Of a stretch of DNA of 64,000 nucleotides, positions 16,931-25,477 are shown one piece after another. The notes beneath the pieces were generated by a model, which was not told where the DNA came from, searched no databases, and worked only from the letters and a program-made list of their open reading frames with translations. Position 1 is the stretch's first letter; each line of letters starts with the position of its first letter. The stretch comes from Paenibacillus lacisoli (lineage in GTDB: Bacteria > Bacillota > Bacilli > Paenibacillales > Paenibacillaceae): assembly GCF_030580655.1 (NCBI RefSeq), contig NZ_JAUQTB010000013.1, positions 36,145 to 100,144 of the forward strand. Direction: 5' to 3'. The position numbers and the translations under genes are program-made.

Positions 16931-16944
16931 ATTGTTATAACAAT
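16931..16944. promoter_or_regulatory. 14-bp perfect palindrome, candidate TetR operator
   Basis: ATTGTTATAACAAT is its own reverse complement and lies between the divergent SDR and TetR genes. A 10-bp direct repeat (TAATCGACAT at 16970-16979 and 17010-17019) follows in the same interval. Position and symmetry fit an operator, but binding is inferred. Confidence 0.6.
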
Positions 16945-17036
16945 AATCACAAATTAAGATAACGTCGCCTAATCGACATGAGCGATCATCATGGTGATAA
17001 AAATAGCGATAATCGACATTGGAGGAGGAATTGTTC

Positions 17037-17642
17037 ATGAAAGAACAGCAAGAAATGGACCGCAGAATCCGCAGAACCCGGGAAGCTTTAAAGTCAGCTT
17101 TCATCACTCTCATCCTGGAGCAGGGATATGATCCGATTACGGTACAAGAGATTGCACATCGTGCTGACTATAACCGTACTACTTTTTACAAGCACTACTT
17201 GGGCAAGCAGGAACTGTTGCAGGAGATCGGTGATGACTTTATGAATGGGATGCGCAAGGCCTATGCGGACCCTTACCGGGAATTTGATACGTTCGAGCTG
17301 AACCAGCTGCTGCCCTCAACGACAAAGGTCTTTCATTATGTAGATCAGAATAAACCGCTCTTTAAAGCGCTCCATTCGATGTACAGGGACCTGCCGAACC
17401 AGCTTTGTGATATGTTTCGCTCTTACCTTACGGGCGATTTTCGCCTGATTACGGAGCCTAGTGATATACCTATCAATTATGAAATCATGTTGAGTTACCA
17501 GATTTCCGCTACGGTAGGCGTAATTATGTACTGGGCAGAGAGCAACTTTATCTATTCAGCCGATTATATGTGTGAACAGCTGACCGCACTGATTAATGTG
17601 AAGCCGACGCAGCTTGTATTTAACCACTCCCGTCAGGATTGA
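17037..17642 (+). CDS. TetR/AcrR family transcriptional regulator
   Basis: A 201-residue one-component regulator. The N-terminal HTH is clear: RRTREALKSAFITLILEQGYDPITVQEIA followed by the recognition helix in YNRTTFYKHYLGKQEL. The C-terminal ligand domain has a Tyr/Met-rich end (SYQISATVGVIMYWAES), as in the TetR_C family often found in Firmicutes. I chose the ATG at 17037 because GGAGGAGG lies just before it; the TTG at 17019 overlaps that site. Likely represses the divergent SDR gene and itself through the palindrome at 16931. Inducer unknown. Confidence 0.88.
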   Translation: MKEQQEMDRRIRRTREALKSAFITLILEQGYDPITVQEIAHRADYNRTTFYKHYLGKQELLQEIGDDFMNGMRKAYADPYREFDTFELNQLLPSTTKVFHYVDQNKPLFKALHSMYRDLPNQLCDMFRSYLTGDFRLITEPSDIPINYEIMLSYQISATVGVIMYWAESNFIYSADYMCEQLTALINVKPTQLVFNHSRQD

Positions 17643-17688
17643 CAAAGCAGGCCGAAAGGGATGTCAACTGCACAATCAACGAGTTACA

Positions 17689-17696
17689 GCCGATAT
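17689..17696 (+). promoter_or_regulatory. SigD-type -10 element before the soluble chemoreceptor gene
   Basis: GCCGATAT is an exact match to the -10 of the motility sigma factor SigD. The TAAA -35 at the usual 14-16 bp distance is missing, so the promoter is only tentative. The gene content (chemotaxis) fits. Confidence 0.5.
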
Positions 17697-17763
17697 AAAC
17701 CTTAATAGGCATCTTATAACGGAGCATGAGGTGCATAACTCGTATTAAAAGGGGAGTTCGTTT

Positions 17764-18600
17764 ATGTCTGATATCGTAAGTTCTGTGATTGCCGCGATGC
17801 CGTTGATTCGGGAAGTAGTTCGGGAGGATGCGTCGTTGTCCGTTCTGGATCATGAGAAATTTTTGTATTATTCACCGATCCCCGGGATGGAAATGGGCTT
17901 TGAGGTGGGCAGCCCGCTGATGGAAGCTGATCGGGATTTTAAAAATCTGAAGAATGGCCGGGAGAAGAATCTCGTTCATTTTCCTGAAGATATGTTCGGC
18001 ACACCCTTTGATTGTTTATTTATCCCTATCAAGAATGAAGAGGACCAGGTCGTTGCATCTCTATGTGTCATGTACAGTATGAAGAACCAGAACATGCTCA
18101 GCCGGCTGATGGTCAATGCTAAAGAAATTACAGCCGAACTGCTCGACGGCATTCAGCATGTAGCCGCCCATTCTGAAGAGCTCAGCTCGACTACCGAGGG
18201 AATCCTCGTGAATACGCGTCAAGCGGTGGATAACTCCAAAAGCGTGACCCAGGTTGCAGCATTGATTCGTGAAATCTCGGATCAGACCAATCTGTTGGGA
18301 TTGAATGCAGCTATTGAAGCGGCAAGGGTAGGGGAAGCCGGTGCCGGCTTTGACGTAGTAGCCAAAGAAGTGCGCAAGCTATCGGTGGATACCAAAAAGG
18401 CCACAGCTACCATTGAGGAGTCACTGCATAGTGTGCAGGATTCCATCCGAGCGCTGGAGCTTGAAATTGGAGAGATCGCGACGTTCTCCCACGAGCAGGC
18501 TCAGCTGGTGAGTCAGTTTATGGAGGCTATTGAGCGGTTGAACAAGACCAATCAGACGATGGCAGATTTCATCAAAAAAGTGATTACATACGAAGCGTAA
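17764..18600 (+). CDS. Soluble methyl-accepting chemotaxis protein (YfmS-like)
   Basis: A 278-residue cytoplasmic chemoreceptor without transmembrane segments or HAMP domain. The first 120 residues form a small sensor domain ([20 protein letters not shown] ... [20 protein letters not shown]), resembling a PAS-type domain. The rest is a short signalling helical hairpin whose tip ([20 protein letters not shown]) is the kinase/CheW contact region. In size and layout it matches Bacillus subtilis YfmS, a soluble receptor that modulates motor switching. AAGGGGAG precedes the ATG. A strong terminator shared with the convergent nucleotidase gene follows. Confidence 0.85.
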   Translation: MSDIVSSVIAAMPLIREVVREDASLSVLDHEKFLYYSPIPGMEMGFEVGSPLMEADRDFKNLKNGREKNLVHFPEDMFGTPFDCLFIPIKNEEDQVVASLCVMYSMKNQNMLSRLMVNAKEITAELLDGIQHVAAHSEELSSTTEGILVNTRQAVDNSKSVTQVAALIREISDQTNLLGLNAAIEAARVGEAGAGFDVVAKEVRKLSVDTKKATATIEESLHSVQDSIRALELEIGEIATFSHEQAQLVSQFMEAIERLNKTNQTMADFIKKVITYEA

Positions 18601-18631
18601 AATCGGATAAATCTCTTGTTGAAGAAAATAT

Positions 18632-18664
18632 AAAGGCTCTGGTCCTCGGACCAGAGCCTTTTAT
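18632..18664 (+). terminator. Bidirectional terminator between chemoreceptor and nucleotidase genes
   Basis: AAAGGCTCTGGTCC and GGACCAGAGCCTTT are perfect 14-bp inverted repeats around a 2-base loop. Confidence 0.9.
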
Positions 18665-18683
18665 GAATGAATAAGTTCGGGTA

Positions 18684-21600
18684 TTACTTGTTCACTTTCG
18701 TAATACGATCTTCGGTTTTAGCCGTGATGCTGCTGCTTGCGAATTTCGTTTTAACATAGCTGATGAATGCATCCAGATCGACAGGACCTGCTTCACGGTT
18801 GGTTCCTTTCGTCAGTGCCGTGTAGCCGTCACCACCGGTAGACATGAAGTCATTTACTACAATCGTGTAGGAAGCTTTATCATCCAGTTTGGTACCGTCA
18901 GCTTTCTTGATCTCCACGATCCGGGAGCCGACAGGTTTGCTGTCGTCATAGCTGTACGTAAAGCCGGATACTTGGCCGATCTTCGTACCTGTTGCTGTCC
19001 ATTGCTGTTCCAGCAGCTCTTTCATTTGGGCGCCAGTCAGAGTCAGCTTGATCAGGACATTACCGAACGGGTTGATGCTGAACATATTGCCATAAGTGAC
19101 AGTACCTTGCGGCAGATCATTACGGATACCGCCGGAGTTCATAAAGGCAAAATCGGATTTCATCGTTTCACGCATACCGTCAGCAATCAGGTTACCCAGA
19201 GCGCTCTCGCCGGCAGGTGTTGTAGTACGTGTGATGGCTGCATCGGTTTTGCCTACCGGAGCATTCAGAACTGGTGCATTTTGCTGCTGGTAGTTCTCCA
19301 GCATTTTTTTGATCTCAGGGTCAGGTGTAATTCCTTCCTGTTTCACATCAACAACATCCGCTTTTTTCTCGATAATGTTCTGAGTCGCGCGGTCGATCGT
19401 CAGAGTCATATCCGAGAAGGCTGTACCATAGGAATTGGACTCAACGATCAGCTTGCCGTTCACGATCGTATTCAGACGGCCATGGTCATGACCGGACAGA
19501 ATAACGTCAACTTCCGGATCCACATGGTTAGCCAGATCGACAACTTCACCTGTTGGTGCTGTAGTGCTGCCGGAGAACGGGTCGTGGGCCAGGATAACGA
19601 TGGATTTAACACCTTTTGCTTTCAGTTCAGCTACGGCTTTGTTGACAGCAGCGGCTTGATCTGTAAAGGTCAGGCCCTTAACGCCTGCAGGACTAACGAT
19701 TGTTGGTGTGATGTTGGTGATTACACCGATGAAGCCGATTTTAGCGCCGCCCACTTCTTTGATCACATAAGGATCAAGGAACGGTTTGCCGTCCAGCAGG
19801 ACATTAGCTACAACATAAGGAAAATCAGCGCCGCCAAAGTCCTTGCCTGTCTTCGGATTCACACCGCCGTTAATCAGGCGGAGAGCTTCCTGAGGACCTT
19901 TATCGAACTCGTGGTTGCCTACTGTACCTACATCGAATCCAAGGCGGTTCAGGATATCGATGGTTGGCTCGTCCTGCATCAGTGCAGATACTGGTGCGCT
20001 CGCCCCTACCGCGTCACCTGCATGAACCAGCAGGGTATTCGGGTTGGCAGCTTCACGCTGCTTCAGATAAGCAGCCAGATATTCGACGCCGCCAAGCGTT
20101 GATGTTACTTTGCCGCTGGCGTCTTTTACTTCTTTTTTGTAATCGAGCTGGCCGTGAAAGTCATTAATGCTGAGCAGTTGGACTTCAATGTTGCTGAGCA
20201 GTGTAGCCACAACCTTCGCAGCTTCAGCACGGGTAGCCGTTGCTTTCGGTACGAACAGGTTTGCACCGCGTCCGCCGATTACGCCGCGGTCTACAGCTAC
20301 GTTCAGATCGGACTGAGCCCAAGCGCTGATTTTGGAAGCATCAGCAAAGCTGTTGGTCGAGCTGGCTTTGATGGTTTCGCCGGCTTTTACGTCCAGAGCA
20401 TGTTTAGCAATCACAGCCATTTGCTCACGAGTCACAGGCTGATTCGGTGCGAAGCTGTTTTTGGTTACACCGGAGATCAGGCCGTTCTCATAAGCTGCTG
20501 CTACAGCACTGCTGTACCAGCTGGAAGCCGCAACGTCTTTGAACGGAGCTTTGCCTTTGGCTTTCAGCTCCAGTGCGTTCACAAGCAAGGAAGCAAATTC
20601 AGCACGCGTAACATTCGCATTTGGTGCGAACGCGTCTGCAGTTTTACCGGATACCAGCTTCTTGGCAGCCAGATCACTGATGTAGCTGAATGCCCAATGG
20701 TCCTCTGGCACATCCTTGAACGAACCGGTAGTTGGTGCCGGTGTTGACGGTGTAGTCGGCACAGAGGGCGCTGCTGCCTTGCTCAGATCCAAAGAGAAGA
20801 CGCCGAAGCCTTTATCATCCGTTTTGTTCAAATATTTAATGTCCTTGGAGTTCTTGGCATACGTCTCGGCCTTAGGAGAAGAAGTGAATGTTACTTTCAC
20901 GTTACCGGAGATTGGCGCGATCGACCAATTGTTGTCAGCCGTCGGGTTGATTTCCTTGTTCTTCGTGATGTAGTCCATCAGGATTTGACGGTTTTCATCA
21001 GGGCTGTCGATGATGTACTTGCTGCCCTTCACACCAGGGAAGTTGCCGCCGCCGCTTGCACGGTAGTTATTCGTGGCTACGATGAACTCCTGATTAGGAT
21101 CAATTGGCTTCCCTTGGAATTGCAGGTTAACGATCCGGTTGGAGTTGGCATCGTTGACTTTGCCGTCAGGTGTATATTTCGCAGGCTTCGTTACATCCAC
21201 CTGATAGGTTACACCGTCAATCACGTCAAAGTTGTAAACCGCAAAAGAATCATTCAGAAGCGGCTGCTCTTCCGTTTTGTTCGGATCAATCTGGTTGAAC
21301 TTGCCCGCAGACATTTCGAGCCATTCCTTGATAACAGAACCTTTCACCAGAATAGCTTTCAGCGTGTTGTCGTACAGGTACAGGTCACCGGCACTCTTGA
21401 TAGCCAGAGAACCTTTAGCGATATCCGTATACTCCTCAGGACCGTTGCGTCCGGCTTTGAATGGAGCGCCTACAGACAGAACTGGAGTTTTGGCATACTG
21501 AGGCAGATTTTTCTTAACATAGTCTTCTACATACTCTTTCTGGGCATTGGTTACGATCTGAACGGACGGATCATCCTTCACCAGTGCAAAGTAGCTGTAG

Positions 21601-22814
21601 ATTGGAGCGGTTGTTGTACCGATCGGGCTGTTCGTGTACTTTATGGTGGCTTCATGCTCTGCCTTAACGGCATCTACAATGGCCTGATCCGGCTCAGCCA
21701 GGGACTTCTTCGCTGCCGTATCATAAATAGCTTTGGTGGAGGACTGGGAAGAAGCTACAGTCCATTTGCCATCCTGCTTTTCCAGCGTCAGGTCGATTAG
21801 ACCCAGGTTGCTGCCGCCGTATCCTGCCTGCACTGCAGGAACACCGTTAATGGTTCCCTTCGCGTTATCTACACCAGGAAGGAGGTTGCCGGAAGCGTCC
21901 TTGAACAGGGCATCCAGAGACTTGTCGTCCTTGGCAGGGAAAACTTTATGGGTGTGAGAGAAGGTAATTGCATCGATGCCTTTTACCTTGCTGAGCGGAT
22001 AGATGGCATCTTCAGCCAATACATTGGCTTGAGCGCTTCCGTTAAATCCAGTGTGTGCAGATGCGATAATAATGTCTGCACCTTCGGCTCTCATTTTAGG
22101 TATGAATTTCTCAGCCGTAGCGACGATGTCCTTGGTTATCACTTTACCTTCCAGGTTCGCTTTATCCCATTCGGTAATTTGTGGTGTAACGAGACCAAGC
22201 ACGCCGATCTTGACCGTCTGTTCCTGACCGGATTCATCTTTGAATGTCTTGGAAATAATCTTGTAAGGGGTGAATGTGTTTACGTCGTTATCAGGATTGT
22301 TGTCTTTGTCATCGTTGTAGACGTTGGCGTTCACATAAGGGAAATTGGCACCTTTGATAGCCACGTTCAGAAAATCAAGTCCATAGTTGAACTCATGGTT
22401 ACCAAAAGTAGCGATGTCGTAGCCCATGAGATTCATGGCCTTATAGACAGCGTGCACTTCGCCTGCTTTAACAGGATCAACCAGTGCCTCGTAAGTTCCC
22501 AGCGGTGTACCCTGGATCAGATCGCCATTATCGATCAGGAACGTATTCGCGTTCTCCTTACGTGCCTCTTTGACGAGAGTTGCTGTACGTGCCAGACCTA
22601 CGGTTGGTGCATCAGCACTCTTGTAATAGTCGTAGGACATGAGGTTGGTATGTACATCAGTCGTCTCCATAACACGCAGCTTCACAGTAGAAGTGGCCGG
22701 TGCTGCAGAAACGAAGACACCGCTGAGCGGCACGGAAAGCAATCCAATCGTTAGAGAGGAGGCTACAACTTTACTAACTTTATTCCTGAAACCTTGTTTC
22801 ACGAAATGTTTCAT
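18684..22814 (-). CDS. Surface-anchored bifunctional nucleotidase: cyclic phosphodiesterase + SLH repeats + 5'-nucleotidase
   Basis: A 1376-residue exported protein. A signal peptide (to about residue 37, VFVSAAPA) is followed by a CpdB-like 2',3'-cyclic nucleotide phosphodiesterase/3'-nucleotidase (METTDVHTNL, DNGDLIQGTPL, FGNHEFNYG, FSHTHKVFP). Three S-layer homology repeats follow (about 699-870: FKDVPEDHWAF, FKDVAASSWY, FADASKISAW), then a UshA-like 5'-nucleotidase (LLSINDFHGQ, HAGDAVG, VGNHEFDKG, LSGHDHG, NSGGIRNDLPQG). The catalytic pairing resembles B. subtilis YfkN, but anchoring is by internal SLH repeats instead of a C-terminal sorting signal. It should release phosphate and nucleosides from extracellular nucleotides at the cell surface. 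PhoP-like repeats lie about 100 bp upstream. Confidence 0.92.
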   Translation of the reverse strand: MKHFVKQGFRNKVSKVVASSLTIGLLSVPLSGVFVSAAPATSTVKLRVMETTDVHTNLMSYDYYKSADAPTVGLARTATLVKEARKENANTFLIDNGDLIQGTPLGTYEALVDPVKAGEVHAVYKAMNLMGYDIATFGNHEFNYGLDFLNVAIKGANFPYVNANVYNDDKDNNPDNDVNTFTPYKIISKTFKDESGQEQTVKIGVLGLVTPQITEWDKANLEGKVITKDIVATAEKFIPKMRAEGADIIIASAHTGFNGSAQANVLAEDAIYPLSKVKGIDAITFSHTHKVFPAKDDKSLDALFKDASGNLLPGVDNAKGTINGVPAVQAGYGGSNLGLIDLTLEKQDGKWTVASSQSSTKAIYDTAAKKSLAEPDQAIVDAVKAEHEATIKYTNSPIGTTTAPIYSYFALVKDDPSVQIVTNAQKEYVEDYVKKNLPQYAKTPVLSVGAPFKAGRNGPEEYTDIAKGSLAIKSAGDLYLYDNTLKAILVKGSVIKEWLEMSAGKFNQIDPNKTEEQPLLNDSFAVYNFDVIDGVTYQVDVTKPAKYTPDGKVNDANSNRIVNLQFQGKPIDPNQEFIVATNNYRASGGGNFPGVKGSKYIIDSPDENRQILMDYITKNKEINPTADNNWSIAPISGNVKVTFTSSPKAETYAKNSKDIKYLNKTDDKGFGVFSLDLSKAAAPSVPTTPSTPAPTTGSFKDVPEDHWAFSYISDLAAKKLVSGKTADAFAPNANVTRAEFASLLVNALELKAKGKAPFKDVAASSWYSSAVAAAYENGLISGVTKNSFAPNQPVTREQMAVIAKHALDVKAGETIKASSTNSFADASKISAWAQSDLNVAVDRGVIGGRGANLFVPKATATRAEAAKVVATLLSNIEVQLLSINDFHGQLDYKKEVKDASGKVTSTLGGVEYLAAYLKQREAANPNTLLVHAGDAVGASAPVSALMQDEPTIDILNRLGFDVGTVGNHEFDKGPQEALRLINGGVNPKTGKDFGGADFPYVVANVLLDGKPFLDPYVIKEVGGAKIGFIGVITNITPTIVSPAGVKGLTFTDQAAAVNKAVAELKAKGVKSIVILAHDPFSGSTTAPTGEVVDLANHVDPEVDVILSGHDHGRLNTIVNGKLIVESNSYGTAFSDMTLTIDRATQNIIEKKADVVDVKQEGITPDPEIKKMLENYQQQNAPVLNAPVGKTDAAITRTTTPAGESALGNLIADGMRETMKSDFAFMNSGGIRNDLPQGTVTYGNMFSINPFGNVLIKLTLTGAQMKELLEQQWTATGTKIGQVSGFTYSYDDSKPVGSRIVEIKKADGTKLDDKASYTIVVNDFMSTGGDGYTALTKGTNREAGPVDLDAFISYVKTKFASSSITAKTEDRITKVNK

Positions 22815-22911
22815 CCCTTTCGATGTAAGTATATTTAACTCGTCTACTAAACTATTTTATTATAATAGATATTACAGAAAATTCATATCTCTATTTCGAT
22901 AAAATTTTTCG

Positions 22912-22939
22912 TTAACATAGAATTAATATTGCGTTTACA
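22912..22939 (+). promoter_or_regulatory. PhoP-box-like array upstream of the nucleotidase
   Basis: TTAACA-N5-TTAATA-N5-TTTACA: three hexamers matching TT(A/T/C)A(C/T)A with an exact 11-bp period, the form of Bacillus PhoP boxes. They lie 98-125 bp upstream of the minus-strand nucleotidase start. A phosphate-starvation switch makes sense for that enzyme. A -10 at the usual distance is not clear, so function is inferred. Confidence 0.6.
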
Positions 22940-23140
22940 TTGTTGTGAATACGAATGTATGGATTATAAATGTCGAATATTGTACGGAATTAGCCTTGAA
23001 TGTCGATGTTAATCTGATAATGTGAGTAAATATTACATAATACTAAAAAGCGTTCAAGCTTTAAAGAGACATAGTGAAGCAGGCTAGGTAAAATCGGTTA
23101 GTATTCAAGTAGAAATAAGCCGCGGATTGCTAAGAGGGAA

Positions 23141-23201
23141 GGTGCTGCGAGGGAATTGAAGGTAAACCTTTAATATTTGCTTTCAATTCTTTTTCTGCAC
23201 C
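23141..23201 (+). terminator. Extended hairpin with internal T-run
   Basis: GAATTGAA (23153-23160) pairs with TTCAATTC (23182-23189) and is followed by six T, as in a terminator. AGGTGC/GCACCT outside it can also pair. No gene ends here on the plus strand, so it could be a leader attenuator or the end of a small RNA. Confidence 0.4.
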
Positions 23202-23343
23202 TCAATATATTGTATGATATTCAGGGGTGCCGGACTGCCCATAGGGTTTCTATATGGTTGCCCTTTGAGAGACTTGTCCCAAGTAGGTATCTGGCTGCTG
23301 TGAAAGCCGCAAAATTTATCGAATAAGAGAGAGTTGATTATAG

Positions 23344-24372
23344 ATGAATCCACAAGCTCTACAATATACAATGCCTGCGGAATGGGAGAAGCATGAGCGT
23401 ACCTTTCTCTCCTGGCCTGTTCAGGACTCCATGGTATATCCGGATGATTATGAAGACGTATGTCAGGGGTATACCGAACTGGTCAGCGCCATTGCCGAAT
23501 TTGAGCCGGTTACGCTGGTCGTTAATCCTTCCGATCTGGAGAAGGTACGTCCCTTGTTCAAGGGTCAACATGTTGAATTGCTGCCGCTGGAGCATAACGA
23601 TGCCTGGCTGCGTGACAACGGACCGACATTCGTGGTGAATGCAGAAGGTGAACGTGCAGGTATTAACTGGCGCTTCAACGCCTGGGGCGGCAAATATGAG
23701 CCATGGGATCTGGATGATGCTGTAGCACCTTATATTCTTGAAAAGCTGAACATCCGCCGCTTTGATGCGCCGCTGGTGATGGAGGGCGGCTCCATCCATG
23801 TAGATGGGGAAGGAACTCTTCTTACGACAGAGGAGTGCCTGCTCAACCCGAACCGCAACCCGGACCTGACACGTGAGCAGATTGAAGAACAGGTGAAGAT
23901 GCATCTGAATGTCAGCCAGATCATCTGGCTGAAGCGCGGATTGAGCGGGGACGAGACCGACGGCCATGTCGATAATGTTGCGTGCTTCGCTGCACCGGGT
24001 AAGATCATTATGCAGGTATGCAATGATCCTGCTGATGAGAACTATAAGATTACACAGGAGAATCTGAAAATTCTCCGTGAGAGCAAGGATGCCCGGGGCC
24101 GTGCGCTTGAAGTGATTGAGATCGAACAGCCGCCGCTAGCCATGCACGAAGAGAGCCGGCTGACGCTGAGCTATTTGAACTTTTATTTTGTTAACGGCGG
24201 CCTCATTCTGCCTGTTTTCGGCGGAGCCGCTGAAGAGACAGACCGCAAAGCGGCTGAAGTGCTGCAGAACCTGTACCCGGAACGCAGGATCCGTACGATT
24301 AACGGTATGGCGATCATCCGTGAAGGCGGGAATGTACACTGTACAACCCAGCAGCTGCCTGCGGGTAAATAA
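23344..24372 (+). CDS. aguA: Agmatine deiminase
   Basis: Converts agmatine to N-carbamoylputrescine and ammonia, the first step from decarboxylated arginine to putrescine. The 342-residue protein matches the peptidyl-arginine deiminase-like family: MPAEWEKHERTFLSWP at the start, NDAWLRDNGPTFVV with substrate-contact residues, MEGGSIHVDGEGTLLTTE, DETDGHVDN with the catalytic His and Asp, and GGNVHCTTQQ with the nucleophilic Cys (about residue 333). Cytoplasmic. The next gene, 74 bp downstream, encodes the second enzyme of the same pathway, which supports the assignment over other members of the family. Confidence 0.92.
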   Translation: MNPQALQYTMPAEWEKHERTFLSWPVQDSMVYPDDYEDVCQGYTELVSAIAEFEPVTLVVNPSDLEKVRPLFKGQHVELLPLEHNDAWLRDNGPTFVVNAEGERAGINWRFNAWGGKYEPWDLDDAVAPYILEKLNIRRFDAPLVMEGGSIHVDGEGTLLTTEECLLNPNRNPDLTREQIEEQVKMHLNVSQIIWLKRGLSGDETDGHVDNVACFAAPGKIIMQVCNDPADENYKITQENLKILRESKDARGRALEVIEIEQPPLAMHEESRLTLSYLNFYFVNGGLILPVFGGAAEETDRKAAEVLQNLYPERRIRTINGMAIIREGGNVHCTTQQLPAGK

Positions 24373-24446
24373 AGAAGATCAGCGGGGCAGAGTGCACCGC
24401 TTGCTATATTAAAGAAATTCAATATTGAAAGTGAGGACAACTTTTA

Positions 24447-25322
24447 ATGAGAAATGTTAAAGTAGCGGCAACCCAAATGAGCTGCTCGTGGGATATTGAC
24501 GATAATATCCGCAAAGCGGATGCCCTGGTCAGACAAGCAGCAGCCGAAGGCGCACAGATTATTCTGCTGCAGGAGCTGTTTGAAACACCTTACTTCTGTC
24601 AGAAGGAGAAGGCGGACTACTACCAGTATGCAACGGAGCTGGAGAGCAACAAGGCGATTCAGCATTTTAAACAGGTGGCCAAAGAGTTAAAAGTAGTTCT
24701 GCCGATCAGCTTTTACGAGAAAAAAAACTATGCGAGATACAACTCGCTTGCGGTGATTGACGCCGATGGCGAGGTTCTGGGCCACTACCGTAAGAGTCAT
24801 ATCCCGGATGGCCCGGGCTATGAAGAGAAGTTTTATTTTAATCCGGGAGATACCGGCTTTAAAGTATGGAAAACACGTTATGCCAAAATTGGCATCGGCA
24901 TTTGCTGGGATCAATGGTACCCCGAAGCGGCCCGCTGTATGGCATTGATGGGAGCGGAGCTCCTCTTTTACCCGACGGCAATCGGTTCTGAGCCGCAGGA
25001 CGGTTCCATCGATTCCAAGGATCACTGGCAGGCCTGCATGCTGGGTCACGCCGGCTCTAATCTCATGCCGGTTATTGCTTCCAACCGTATTGGCTTTGAA
25101 GAAGACGAGGATTCCCAGATTACATTCTATGGTTCTTCCTTCATCGCAGGGCCGCAGGGCAACAAGGTTGCTGAAGCAGGGCGTGCGGAAGAATCGGTGC
25201 TGGTTGCTGAGTTTGATCTGGACGCGCTGGAGACACAGCGTATCGAATGGGGTGTCTTCCGCGACCGTCGACCGGATCTGTACAAAATGATTACATCCTA
25301 TGACGGTGAAACTCTCGTCTGA
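24447..25322 (+). CDS. aguB: N-carbamoylputrescine amidase
   Basis: Nitrilase-superfamily amidase of 291 residues that hydrolyses N-carbamoylputrescine to putrescine, CO2 and ammonia. The catalytic triad is visible as E43 (LQELFETPYF), K116 (HYRKSHIPDGPGY) and C153 (GIGICWDQWYPE). The ELFETPYFC and KSHIPDGPGYEEKFYF stretches are characteristic of plant and bacterial carbamoylputrescine amidases. A ribosome binding site (GTGAGGA) precedes the ATG. With aguA it forms a two-gene polyamine operon ended by a GC-rich terminator. Confidence 0.93.
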   Translation: MRNVKVAATQMSCSWDIDDNIRKADALVRQAAAEGAQIILLQELFETPYFCQKEKADYYQYATELESNKAIQHFKQVAKELKVVLPISFYEKKNYARYNSLAVIDADGEVLGHYRKSHIPDGPGYEEKFYFNPGDTGFKVWKTRYAKIGIGICWDQWYPEAARCMALMGAELLFYPTAIGSEPQDGSIDSKDHWQACMLGHAGSNLMPVIASNRIGFEEDEDSQITFYGSSFIAGPQGNKVAEAGRAEESVLVAEFDLDALETQRIEWGVFRDRRPDLYKMITSYDGETLV

Positions 25323-25338
25323 GAAGGGGCCGCCGTCC

Positions 25339-25373
25339 AGCCCCGCCGCTGCTGAAGCAGCGGGGCTTTTTTT
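25339..25373 (+). terminator. Terminator of the aguA-aguB operon
   Basis: AGCCCC...GCTGC pairs with GCAGC-GGGGCT (3-base bulge on the left arm), TGAA loop, T7 tail. Confidence 0.85.
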
Positions 25374-25477
25374 ATATTCTGTTTTACTAAAATCAGTAGT
25401 TTTTAGGGAATGCGGATACCTAAGGAACTGGGTAATATTACTCCATGCATGTGTATTGTTAAGGAGGCAAGTTGAAG

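Larger units (their letters stand above)
22815..23343. other. AT-rich intergenic region between the nucleotidase and aguA
   Basis: About 530 bp. It holds a -10-like TATAAT on the minus strand (22864-22859), the PhoP-like repeats (22912-22939), a long imperfect hairpin (23141-23201) and a leader of about 120 nt before aguA with GC-rich segments (GGGGTGCCGGACTGCCC near 23224). I do not recognise the leader as a known riboswitch class; no gene is visible. Confidence 0.45.

Noticed and set aside
18972..22754. Several long plus-strand frames (up to 376 codons) inside the nucleotidase gene
   Set aside because: They are antisense shadows of a gene with strong domain similarity; no ribosome binding sites or families.
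23210..23343. Possible guanidine-I (ykkC) riboswitch before aguA
   Set aside because: The substrate context and GC-rich leader suggested it, but the conserved CTAGGGTTCCG and ACACGG blocks are not there.
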